Part shown: positions 56,144 through 64,000 of the stretch, in pieces
How positions within the stretch are numbered: the first letter of the stretch is position 1
Layout: each line of letters begins with the position of its first letter
Source: Psychrobacter aestuarii
Lineage (GTDB): Bacteria; Pseudomonadota; Gammaproteobacteria; Pseudomonadales; Moraxellaceae
Length of the DNA stretch: 64,000 bases
Direction of reading: 5' to 3'
Assembly: GCF_904846035.1 (NCBI RefSeq)
Contig: NZ_CAJGYT010000001.1
Span: forward strand, 1,116,001 to 1,180,000
Translations under genes and position numbers: made by a program
Notes under the pieces: model-generated
What the model was told of the DNA's origin: nothing
What the model saw: only the letters and a program-made list of their open reading frames with translations
The model's database searches: none

Positions 56144-56812
56144 TTAGTGTACCGCGCTGATGTATTCTGACAAGATACGAATGTCTCTGTCTGACAGACG
56201 TGACGCCACGGTCTGCATCATGCCTTTTTCGCCTTCTTTGGCAGCATCGTTGACACGTTTTTGGTCATCGCTTGAGATATCGTCATCACGACCCGCGGCA
56301 CGGAACAGTTTAAGCTGGGTTGAGATGTATTCTGAATGCTGACCGCCCAAGCGTGGGAACGCAGCAAAGATATTGCCTTTGGCATCAGGACCGTGACAAC
56401 CAGCACACGCAATCACGCCGCGCTTTTTATCGCCACCTAAGAACAGCTTGCTCGCCTCTTGGCTGGTGGCTGGGTTGCCGTAGCCTACGCCCCAAGGCTG
56501 CTGGCTGGCATAGTAGCCTGCCACGTTAGCAAGGTCTTGCTGTGATAGGTTGGCCACCTGCGATTGCATGATACCGTTTTTACGGTAGCCTGCTTTAAAG
56601 TTGACCAACTGCTTATAGAGGTACTTGACGTTTTGTCCGCCTAAGTTTGGCTGAGCAGGTACGATGCTCTCACCCGTCAGACCATGACAGGCAGCACATA
56701 CTGTCTCGGCAATTTGTTTACCTGCATTGACATCATATTTTGGCACAGTGATAGCAGCTTGTACGCTGAAACTTGCAACACATAAGCTGGCGGCAGCGAT
56801 TAACTTTTTCAT
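56144..56812 (-). CDS. Cytochrome c4 (dihaem)
   Basis: 222 residues: signal peptide (MKKLIAAASLCVASFSVQA), then two class I cytochrome c domains with haem motifs CAACH (about 39) and CAGCH (about 136) and the pattern PNLGGQ / PRLGGQHSEY before methionines of each domain. Periplasmic electron carrier that passes electrons to terminal oxidases such as cbb3. AGGATCTG precedes the ATG. Followed by a terminator. Confidence 0.93.
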   Translation of the reverse strand: MKKLIAAASLCVASFSVQAAITVPKYDVNAGKQIAETVCAACHGLTGESIVPAQPNLGGQNVKYLYKQLVNFKAGYRKNGIMQSQVANLSQQDLANVAGYYASQQPWGVGYGNPATSQEASKLFLGGDKKRGVIACAGCHGPDAKGNIFAAFPRLGGQHSEYISTQLKLFRAAGRDDDISSDDQKRVNDAAKEGEKGMMQTVASRLSDRDIRILSEYISAVH

Positions 56813-57135
56813 TGATACAGATCCTACTAACTCAGCGTAAGCCTTATTAAGAGTGATTGTGGGTAATGCGGCAACAAGGAGGCATCGGCTTGTCCTAATA
56901 ACAGACAGGCTATGACGGCTTGGTTTTCACAATCCGCCTGAAAGTACTTACTAACATCAGGGTTTATTTTGCGACATTATAGCAAGACTTTGTGGCATTT
57001 GCCTACTTAATCAAAGCATCCGTTGATTTTTCTGTCATATCGCTTACACAGATAGGCTCATTATGCCATCGGTCATTTATCTTCTCTTAACAAAACAAAC
57101 CACCACTGGCTAGGCATTACTGTACCTATGCCTGC
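56813..57135. other. Intergenic region between the two cytochrome genes
   Basis: 323 bases, expected to hold the cytochrome c4 promoter. No other structure recognised. Confidence 0.5.
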
Positions 57136-57483
57136 CTATTTGCTCATGTAATCAATCAGTTGACGGTAGTCGTCATTGGTACAGGTTGCGCACAAACCGC
57201 CCGCGGGCATCTGAATCATGCCGCCTTTGACCGCTTGCACCAGTGCAGGCATACCTTTTTTGTCTTTGAGTGCTTGCCATCTGGCAGTGTCGCCTTTTTT
57301 GGGGGCGTTCAATGCGCCGTTGTCATGGCAGGCAGCGCAGGAGTCTTGATAAATGGCAGGAATGTCTGCGGCATGGGCAGCAGACACGCCTAAAGTCACG
57401 GCAAACACAACAGGCGCTGCGATACGGACAAGATAAGCGACCAAACCAATGCGTGGGGCTGATGATGGGGTGACTGTGTTCAT
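57136..57483 (-). CDS. Cytochrome c5-family protein
   Basis: About 115 residues from ATG 57483 with a full AAGGAGGT site. Signal peptide ends at AHAAD. The mature domain has haem motif CAACH in YQDSCAACHDNGALNAPKKGD, and the c5-typical second cysteine pair near the end (GGLCATCTNDDYRQLIDYM). The iron ligand methionine is likely that of MIQMPAGG. Monohaem periplasmic electron carrier. Confidence 0.88.
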   Translation of the reverse strand: MNTVTPSSAPRIGLVAYLVRIAAPVVFAVTLGVSAAHAADIPAIYQDSCAACHDNGALNAPKKGDTARWQALKDKKGMPALVQAVKGGMIQMPAGGLCATCTNDDYRQLIDYMSK

Positions 57484-57675
57484 AAAACACCTCCTTTGGC
57501 GAATCTGCGTGCAGCACAAGGGCACTGGCGCAGCCACAGGCTATACCCTCATGCTAGCAAAAACGCCGATACGCATGTATAACAATTGAGTTGGGTCTGC
57601 GTAACCTGCTTACTGGACGTACTGGGTACGATTTTTCGTAATGCGGGGGCACTTTAATGGTATGCTAGCGGGTAT

Positions 57676-57702
57676 AACGCCTGCTACATGGCGGCGTTTT
57701 TT
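57676..57702 (+). terminator. Terminator-like hairpin in front of engB
   Basis: AACGCC / GGCGTT stem with 11-base loop and six Ts, about 27 bases upstream of the engB ATG, between divergent genes. It could be a leader attenuator. Confidence 0.5.
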
Positions 57703-57728
57703 CATTTTTCAATGTCGATGAGTCTGTT

Positions 57729-58478
57729 ATGTCTACCCCTTCTACCGATACGCCCGCCCAGCAGCAGGCGGCATTTAACACCAAAGCCCGTCAGCGTATC
57801 CAGCAAACCGAGTTTATGCTCTCAGCACCGACCTTTCGTCTTTGCCCTGCCGATGAAGGGCTAGAAGTCGCTTTTGCGGGACGCTCAAACGCGGGCAAAT
57901 CCTCCGCCATCAATGCCTTGACCAATCAAAGGCAGCTGGCGCGCTCGTCCAAAACGCCAGGACGCACGCAGATGATTAACTTTTTTAGTATCGAGACGCC
58001 TGAGACGCGCCTTGTCGATTTGCCAGGCTATGGCTACGCGGCCGTACCGCTTGAGATGAAAAAAGAATGGCAGGTGGAGCTAGAGGAATATTTGGTGTCA
58101 CGCGGCAGCTTGGCAGGCTTGGTGCTACTGACCGACATCCGCCATCCGCTCAAATTCTTTGATGAGCAGATGTTGCATTGGGCGCAAGATGGCGAGCTGC
58201 CTGTACATATCCTATTGACCAAAGCGGACAAGCTCAAATACGGCGCAGCAAAAAATGCCCTATTAAACACCCGTAAGCAGCTCAAAAAATTGGGGCTGTC
58301 TTGCAGCATTCAGCTGTTCTCGGCGCTAAGAAAAGAAGGCATCGATGAGTTGGCAGGCGTAATGGGTCGTTGGTACGAGTATGACAAGGCAAAAAGTGAC
58401 GATGCGGCAAATAGCATCGCTGATGCGCTTATGAGCGAAGAACAAGCAGATGATGTATCGGTGGATAATGCCAAATAA
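57729..58478 (+). CDS. engB: Ribosome biogenesis GTPase EngB (YihA/YsxC)
   Basis: 249 residues. G1 [12 protein letters not shown] (about 52), G2 [11 protein letters not shown]3 [10 protein letters not shown]4 TKADK and G5 SALRKEG are all present. EngB acts in 50S assembly. The C-terminal about 40 residues are an acidic Asp/Ala/Glu-rich extension beyond the usual 210. Next to and divergent from cytochrome c5, an arrangement also seen in other gammaproteobacteria. Confidence 0.95.
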   Translation: MSTPSTDTPAQQQAAFNTKARQRIQQTEFMLSAPTFRLCPADEGLEVAFAGRSNAGKSSAINALTNQRQLARSSKTPGRTQMINFFSIETPETRLVDLPGYGYAAVPLEMKKEWQVELEEYLVSRGSLAGLVLLTDIRHPLKFFDEQMLHWAQDGELPVHILLTKADKLKYGAAKNALLNTRKQLKKLGLSCSIQLFSALRKEGIDELAGVMGRWYEYDKAKSDDAANSIADALMSEEQADDVSVDNAK

Positions 58479-58600
58479 GTTTGGCGTCAATAAAGTCTGC
58501 AAAATCTGCTATAAAAATCTTAGATAACCACCGCAAAATCATTTGACCGCTTGTCCTGACACAGCTTTTTTTAACACAGCCTTTTAAAAAAAGAAAAAAA

Positions 58601-59296
58601 TCAGGCAGCGGTCAATGCCTCAATCAAAGCTTGCGGGGTGTCCAGCTGATAGGTCGGCTGCTCGCCCGCCAAGTCCGCCGCACTCGCGGTGCCATAGTTG
58701 ACCGCGATGCTGCTCATGCCCAAACGGTTCGCCATCTGAATGTCATAGATGCTGTCGCCGATAAATACCGCATCCGCCACCGACGCGCCTGTATGCGCCA
58801 GAATATCACTCAGCATCTGCGGGTCGGGCTTGGAGCCTGACTCGTCCGCACAGCGGGTGATGGCAAAGTAATGGTGCGCGTCTGTCGCGTCCAATACGCG
58901 CTGTAAACCGCGGCGCTTTTTACCTGTAGCGACTGCCAGCGTTTTGTTTTGTGCGCGCAGGGTTTGTAGCATCGTATCAATGCCGTCAAAAAACGGCGTC
59001 TGATGACTATTGGCAATGTAATAGTCCGCGTAGCTGTCGCAAATGGCGTCTTTTTGCGCTTGGCTTGCGTTTGGATAGAGTATATCAATGCCGATTGTCA
59101 GACTCAGTCCGATAATGCCTTTGACCGCGTCATCGGTGGTGGTAAAGCCATGCGCCTCGCCCGCCACGTGCATTGACTCTACAATCAGCCCCACCGAATC
59201 CATCAGTGTGCCGTCCCAATCAAAAATGATGAGCGACTTGTTGGCGAGTGTGTGTACGTTGCTTTGCGCATTGGCGTTGTGGTTGGCGTCAGACAT
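58601..59296 (-). CDS. HAD-family phosphatase, phosphoglycolate phosphatase-like
   Basis: 231 residues. HAD motifs: DWDGTLMDS (nucleophile aspartate, about 25), ATGKKRRGL (motif II, about 120), KPDPQML (motif III lysine), and VFIGDSIYDIQMA (motif IV). The cap helices are of the Gph/YjjG class. It follows rluC by 78 bases on the same strand, the common arrangement in gammaproteobacteria, but its substrate is unknown. ACAGGTC lies upstream of the ATG. Confidence 0.88.
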   Translation of the reverse strand: MSDANHNANAQSNVHTLANKSLIIFDWDGTLMDSVGLIVESMHVAGEAHGFTTTDDAVKGIIGLSLTIGIDILYPNASQAQKDAICDSYADYYIANSHQTPFFDGIDTMLQTLRAQNKTLAVATGKKRRGLQRVLDATDAHHYFAITRCADESGSKPDPQMLSDILAHTGASVADAVFIGDSIYDIQMANRLGMSSIAVNYGTASAADLAGEQPTYQLDTPQALIEALTAA

Positions 59297-59374
59297 AAAA
59301 GACCTGTCGAATTGCGTGGGTGAATGGTACGGCGGCGGGCTGATACACCCACCCGCCGTATTGATGCGATGTGT

Positions 59375-60394
59375 TTAAGACAAGCTGTCCAATGCCGCTT
59401 GTGGCAACAGCGCTGCGATATCTTCAGGCAGCGGCGCACGGATTTCAGGATAGTTAGGGATGTCCAAGCGCCAAGCGTGCAAGCACAGACGGTGGACGCC
59501 TGATTGGTCTTTGACATGATATTTGTCATCGCCGAGCAGTGCATGCCCGACGTGCGCCAGATGCACGCGAATCTGATGCGTGCGCCCTGTCAGTGGCAGG
59601 GCTTCAATCAGGCTGACAGGCTGGCTTTTGCCATCCTCTGTCACCAAGTCAAAGCGGCTGCGCACGATGATATCGGTCTCACTGGGCTTCGCTTGCGCAT
59701 CTTGCGTGTCGACCTTGACGCGGCGCTCGCCATTGGCAAGGGTGTAGCGCAGTAGCGGCGCGTTGATGCGCTGCTCGTTGAGCGCAGGCTGCCCTTTAAC
59801 GATGCACAAATAATGCTTTTGAATTGTCTTGTCCACCAAATGCTGCTGCAATGCTTTGAGCGTTGAGCGCTTTTTAGAAATCATAAGCAACCCTGAGGTG
59901 TCTTTATCAATGCGGTGCACCAGCTCAAGGTATTTTTTGCCCGTCACTTCACGCATCGCCTCAATCACGCCGACGTCGACGCCACTGCCGCCATGTACCG
60001 CAATGCCTGAAGGCTTATTGATGACCAGCAGACCCTCGTCTTCGTATACCACACGGTTCATCAGACTTTGGGCAAACTCATTACTGATAATCGGCTTGTC
60101 CCGCGTCGCCAGCTGTACAGGCGCGATACGCACAATGTCGCCGCGATAGACGCGGTCATGCGGCTTGCAGCGCTTGTTGTTCACGCGCACTTCATCGGCG
60201 CGTACCATCTTATAGATGTGCGACTTGGGCAGCCCTTTTAAGCGATTTAATAAAAAGTTATCCACGCGCTGCTCATGCTGATGGCGGGTCACTTCTAAAT
60301 AGTTGACGCGATTGAAATTACTGATCTCGTCATCGGCGCTCTGTGGGCGGGTTTTGCTGTTGTATATCTGCGGGGTATCAGTGGGCTGTGTCAT
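59375..60394 (-). CDS. rluC: 23S rRNA pseudouridine(955/2504/2580) synthase RluC
   Basis: 339 residues. N-terminal S4 RNA-binding domain (about 38-100, VDNFLLNRLKGLPKSHIYKMV), then the RluA-family catalytic motif HRIDKDTSGLLMISKK (about 160) and the C-terminal RTHQIRVHLAHVGHALLGDDKY. It modifies three uridines in 23S rRNA. Divergent from rne as in E. coli. The start codon lacks an obvious ribosome binding site. Confidence 0.94.
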   Translation of the reverse strand: MTQPTDTPQIYNSKTRPQSADDEISNFNRVNYLEVTRHQHEQRVDNFLLNRLKGLPKSHIYKMVRADEVRVNNKRCKPHDRVYRGDIVRIAPVQLATRDKPIISNEFAQSLMNRVVYEDEGLLVINKPSGIAVHGGSGVDVGVIEAMREVTGKKYLELVHRIDKDTSGLLMISKKRSTLKALQQHLVDKTIQKHYLCIVKGQPALNEQRINAPLLRYTLANGERRVKVDTQDAQAKPSETDIIVRSRFDLVTEDGKSQPVSLIEALPLTGRTHQIRVHLAHVGHALLGDDKYHVKDQSGVHRLCLHAWRLDIPNYPEIRAPLPEDIAALLPQAALDSLS

Positions 60395-61342
60395 TTTTAG
60401 TTAGGTATTTGTATAAAGATTTGCTATAGTTTAGCATGTTGCGCACCAATTAAGCATATCCATGACAATAATCATGGTGGCTTGCGACCACATTTTTACT
60501 TTCGCATCACCAACCAGTGATACTTAAGCACCATGTCGTCGTCATCTTGTATCAGATACTTTAGTGATCTTTACAGTATGAGGGTGCAATTCATGTTTAT
60601 TTTTGGGCAGCTCGGTCATTTATGAACCGCATCAGCACCCACAAATGGTAGTGATACCACAATACAGATGCCCTTTTGCGGCAGTAATGCCCAGCAAAAT
60701 CATCACACGACACAATTTTTTACTTACCCAGCGCACCATGACACATTGATGATGGCATCAATGCTTGAGCGCAGATGGGCTAGGATGAGCGCTTTTTAGT
60801 AGCACCCGACCGCTTTGTAATGGCGGACAAACCGACAACGATAAAAAAGTAAAGGCTATACCGCCTGATGTGCGGTCATTGATATCGGTTTGCCAAGTAC
60901 GCCCCGTCATCACAATCGTTCAACCGCTCTATTGAATATAAGATACTTGAGACAATAAACACGTAACACCAAGACCACTATTACAACCTCATTCATATGC
61001 GAGCGCTGCGATTTAGTTTTACTGTCATTGATTAATGATTTTGCAGACCCATAAGCCACGCTGTCACTTGCCATGCTATTTTTTGATGGGTGACTGTGCG
61101 GACGACGATGGCGCCCGTAGCGATATGGTGTCACTTCAGCCTGACACGCTGTAGGTGGCGCACTGACCCGCGATAGATGAAGTGACTGTACCCACGCACG
61201 GTTGTGCATTTCGGCACAGGCTATCTTGAGTACATCATCATACGATGGTCGTTTGTCTTTTTAATATCTGTGACACGCTGTCACCCTGCCCCACGCTTGC
61301 TGCTTAATCGGTCATGTCTGTGTGCCCCTAGAGGACATAGTT
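60395..61342. other. Long rluC-rne intergenic region (probable rne 5' leader)
   Basis: 948 bases without a supported gene. In E. coli rne has a leader of several hundred bases that RNase E itself binds for autoregulation; a long leader here would fit. Small hairpins are visible near the gene: GTGTCA / TGACAC at 61129-61148 and GTGAC-ACGCT-GTCAC at 61270-61284. A 99-codon minus-strand frame at 60910-61209 lacks coding signs. Confidence 0.55.
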
Positions 61343-64000
61343 ATGAAACGTATTTTAATCAACGCCACTCAAAACGAAGAGATTCGCGTCGCCTTGTGTA
61401 AAGGCAACCATCTGTACGATTTTGACCTAGAAAACCGTACCCGCGAACAAAAAAAATCCAACATCTATAAAGGTCACGTGACCCGCGTTGAGCCATCGCT
61501 TGAAGCGGTGTTTGTCGAATATGGCTCACAGCGCCAAGGTTTTTTGCCGATTCGTGAAATCTCTGCCGAATACCTAAGCGGCAATCCTCGCGATGAAAAC
61601 ATCAAAAAACTCATCAAAGAAGGCGATGAGCTGATTGTTCAGGTCGAAAAAGAAGAGCGCGGCAACAAGGGCGCGGCGCTATCAACCTATGTGTCCCTCG
61701 CAGGTCGCTATTTGGTACTGATGCCCAACAACCCACGTGGTGGCGGCATCTCACGTCAAATATCGGGCAAACTGCGTGAAGACATGAAGCGTATGCTCGG
61801 CAACCTTGATTTGCCAAAAGGCATGAGCGTCATCATCCGTACTGCTGGCATTGGCAAGACCCAAGACGACTTGCAGCACGATTTGAACCACTTGCTGAAC
61901 ATTTGGCAAGCCATCCAAGAACAAAATAAAAAATACCCCTCGCCGCGCCTTGTGCATCAAGAAGCGGGCGTGGTCACGCGTGCCGTGCGCGACTACTTGC
62001 GCGATGACATCACTGAAATTTGGATTGATAACGAAAACGCCTACGTCGAAGCGGCAAACTTTATTGATGCGGTGATGCCAAAACAAGCGGACAAGCTGCG
62101 CAAATACACCGACTATGAGCCGATGTTCGCGCGCTTTAATATCGAAAAACAAATCGAAACCGCCTATCAGCGCGAAGTGCGTCTGCCCTCTGGCGGCTCT
62201 ATCGTCATCGACCAGACCGAAGCGCTGGTGTCTATCGATATCAACTCAGCAAAATCGACCAAAGGCTCAGACGTCGCCGAAACTGCCTACCATACCAACC
62301 TAGAAGCGGCAGACGAGATTGCCCGTCAGCTACGCCTGCGTGATATGGGCGGCTTGATTGTCATCGACTTCATTGACATGAATGACAATAAGCATCAAAA
62401 GGAAGTCGAAAAGCGTCTGGTCGAAGCCACCAAATACGACCGCGCACGCGTACAGTTCGGCGAGATTTCAAAATTTGGCTTGATGGAAATGAGCCGTCAG
62501 CGCCTGCGTCCATCACTTGAAGAATCAACAGGCTATATCTGCCCGCGCTGTCATGGTAATGGCATGATTCGTGACCTGCGCTCATTGTCCTTATCTATCA
62601 TGCGTCAGATTGAACAAATCGCCCTAAAAGAGCGTCAAGGTGAGGTGCAAGCCGAAGTACCGACCGACATCGCCGCGTTTTTGTTAAACGAAAAGCGCGA
62701 CAGCCTTGTATATCTTGAGCAGGACAGCGGCACGCGCATCACCATCTTGCCACACGCGCACCTTGAGTCGCCAAACTTCAAATTGCACTTTAACCGTGAC
62801 GGCTTTGCGCCCTCAAGCTATGAGCGCATCACCGACACGCAGCAGCAAGAGCACAGCGACCTTGGCTATGATGTCGATTGGCAAACCGCCGACAAAGAGC
62901 GCCCAGAGCAGCAGCCACAGCGTCAGCCGCGCAAGCCTATAGCAAAAGACAACGGTCAAGCGCAAAACAATGCCAAAGCTGAGCCGCGCCAAGCTACGCA
63001 CAAAACTGAAGCGACCAAAGCAGACAAACCCACTGTCGCCGCCCCTGTCCCTGCAGCCAAACCGCAGCCTGCCCAGCCGCAAGCGGTTGCTTGGTTATCA
63101 AACCTATTTGCCAAAGCGCCAGAAGCCAGCGTCAGCGGACAGGTCAGCAGCAATGACGCCGCCGAAGCCATCGAAGCCTTCGTCAATACAGGCGCGCAAA
63201 GCCGCGGTGCATTTGGGCAAGTAGACAACAGCGCACTGGCACAAACGCAAGCGGCCACTGAACGCGCCCAGCCTGCGCGTCAAGCACTCAGCACCGATGA
63301 AGACAGCGACAGTAATGATAACGACGGACAAAAAGAGCACAGAAACGATGAGCGCCGCAAGCGTAAATCGCGCAAATCACGCTCAGGCAAATCACGCCAG
63401 CGCCGCGGTGAGTCGCGTGATGACGCGCAAGAGCAAAGCGAGCATGAGCACAAGTCTGACAGCCATCAGGATAAGCAAGACAAGCAAGACAGCGCTGCCA
63501 ACACTGAGTCGCGTGACAGCCGTGAGCAAAAAGCACACAGCAGCGATGAGGGTACGCAGACGCGTAGCAAACGCAAGCCCAACAGCCAGCGCAGCTCACG
63601 CGGCAAGCTAGAGCGCGGTGAAGCATTGGTCGCAGGGGCTAAAGCTGCCGACAACGCTACTGAAGAGCGCAGCGCACCCACAAAAGCGCAGTCAAAACGC
63701 CGCCATCAAAACCCTGATGAGGTGACGCTACAAGTGAGCGAAGCGCCAACGCAGCTCAAGCAGCAAGAAGTCGTGCACCTGTCACTTGATGACAGCAAGG
63801 CCAATGACAAGCGCCGCCAACCTGCAAAAGCCAAAGCTGCGCAAAAAGACGCGCCAACCGAGCAAGCAGCAGCTGAGCGCCCTGCAAAGGACGACGCAGC
63901 AAAAGCAGCAGAAAACCAAACCGCGCAAACCAGCAAGCCTGAAAGCAGCGCAAAAGCGGACGCTACAGAGACGCCAAAGCGTGAGTCACAAGGCGACCGT
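61343..64000 (+). CDS. rne: Ribonuclease E, 5' part (runs off the window)
   Basis: First 886 codons. S1 domain (about 36-118, NIYKGHVTRVEPSLEAVFVEYG in pieces), 5' sensor and RNase H-like region, catalytic aspartates D299 (SIDINSA) and D342 (IVIDFIDM), equivalent to E. coli D303 and D346, and the zinc-link cysteines in CPRCHGNG (400/403). From about residue 510 the C-terminal half is low-complexity, Gln/Ala/Lys/Arg-rich, with a basic patch RRKRKSRKSRSGKSRQRR (about 673) that likely binds RNA. It starts mRNA decay and matures rRNA and tRNA at the inner membrane. AGAGGA precedes the ATG. Confidence 0.96.
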   Translation, partial: MKRILINATQNEEIRVALCKGNHLYDFDLENRTREQKKSNIYKGHVTRVEPSLEAVFVEYGSQRQGFLPIREISAEYLSGNPRDENIKKLIKEGDELIVQVEKEERGNKGAALSTYVSLAGRYLVLMPNNPRGGGISRQISGKLREDMKRMLGNLDLPKGMSVIIRTAGIGKTQDDLQHDLNHLLNIWQAIQEQNKKYPSPRLVHQEAGVVTRAVRDYLRDDITEIWIDNENAYVEAANFIDAVMPKQADKLRKYTDYEPMFARFNIEKQIETAYQREVRLPSGGSIVIDQTEALVSIDINSAKSTKGSDVAETAYHTNLEAADEIARQLRLRDMGGLIVIDFIDMNDNKHQKEVEKRLVEATKYDRARVQFGEISKFGLMEMSRQRLRPSLEESTGYICPRCHGNGMIRDLRSLSLSIMRQIEQIALKERQGEVQAEVPTDIAAFLLNEKRDSLVYLEQDSGTRITILPHAHLESPNFKLHFNRDGFAPSSYERITDTQQQEHSDLGYDVDWQTADKERPEQQPQRQPRKPIAKDNGQAQNNAKAEPRQATHKTEATKADKPTVAAPVPAAKPQPAQPQAVAWLSNLFAKAPEASVSGQVSSNDAAEAIEAFVNTGAQSRGAFGQVDNSALAQTQAATERAQPARQALSTDEDSDSNDNDGQKEHRNDERRKRKSRKSRSGKSRQRRGESRDDAQEQSEHEHKSDSHQDKQDKQDSAANTESRDSREQKAHSSDEGTQTRSKRKPNSQRSSRGKLERGEALVAGAKAADNATEERSAPTKAQSKRRHQNPDEVTLQVSEAPTQLKQQEVVHLSLDDSKANDKRRQPAKAKAAQKDAPTEQAAAERPAKDDAAKAAENQTAQTSKPESSAKADATETPKRESQGDR

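Noticed and set aside
60910..61209. 99-codon minus-strand frame upstream of rne
   Set aside because: Composition unlike the neighbouring genes, no ribosome binding site, and it lies where an rne leader is expected.
63300..64000. Low-complexity DNA at the window end as a repeat element
   Set aside because: It is the in-frame disordered C-terminal part of RNase E, which is normal for this protein.
1..64000. tRNA, rRNA or CRISPR loci
   Set aside because: A read of the intergenic regions found no tRNA T-loop signature, rRNA segment or regularly spaced short repeats.

Overview
The window looks like chromosomal DNA of a Moraxellaceae gammaproteobacterium, most likely Psychrobacter. This is inference from gene content and order: a cold-type monomeric NADP-isocitrate dehydrogenase next to a dimeric one, pilT-pilU, fur divergent from bamE with rnfH nearby, rluC divergent from rne, and Acinetobacter/Psychrobacter-like protein variants. 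No rRNA, tRNA or CRISPR array was seen.

Layout. 1-18.8 kb is housekeeping: ZIP-type metal transporter, gltS, glyA, ubiC, a FemAB/DUF482-type acyltransferase, the two isocitrate dehydrogenases convergent on one terminator, an RluE-type pseudouridine synthase, a DUF305 lipoprotein, an M61 peptidase, an SlyD-type PPIase, the tail-specific protease Prc, and NagZ. 36.9-64 kb is also mostly core: rhomboid protease, metallophosphoesterase, purE/purK, YaiI, epmA, pdxB, AI-2E family permease, nadE, CBS/CNNM protein, PLP-homeostasis protein, pilT/pilU, fur, bamE, rnfH, an NSS-like membrane protein, cytochromes c4 and c5, engB, HAD phosphatase, rluC, and the first 886 codons of rne, which runs off the window end.

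18.85-31.55 kb is an accessory type VI secretion (T6SS) island, all on the minus strand. A consensus sigma70 promoter (TTGACA-16-TATAAT) precedes a full vgrG. Then come effector 1 (LysM x3, GH19-like, M23 peptidase), a lipoprotein in TAATG overlap with it, a displaced 1.04-kb gapless copy of the vgrG 3' half carrying a different tail, a small exported protein, effector 2 (lysozyme-like N-terminus, LAS-type zinc peptidase C-terminus), a second lipoprotein, and a decayed IS256-family transposase end. The vgrG parts have housekeeping-like composition while the cargo genes are visibly AT-rich. Read together, this looks like a VgrG cargo-switching locus: a new tail-effector-immunity cassette recombined into the conserved vgrG body and pushed the previous tail, effector and immunity genes downstream as an orphan module. 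Both effectors appear to pair a glycan-cleaving with a peptide-cleaving domain.

31.7-36.7 kb holds a probable DUF3396 (type VI immunity-like) gene and two paralogous membrane-anchored proteins, one ending in an OmpA-type peptidoglycan-binding domain and one in a low-complexity tail. No T6SS sheath, baseplate or membrane-complex genes are in the window, so the apparatus must be encoded elsewhere if this locus is functional.
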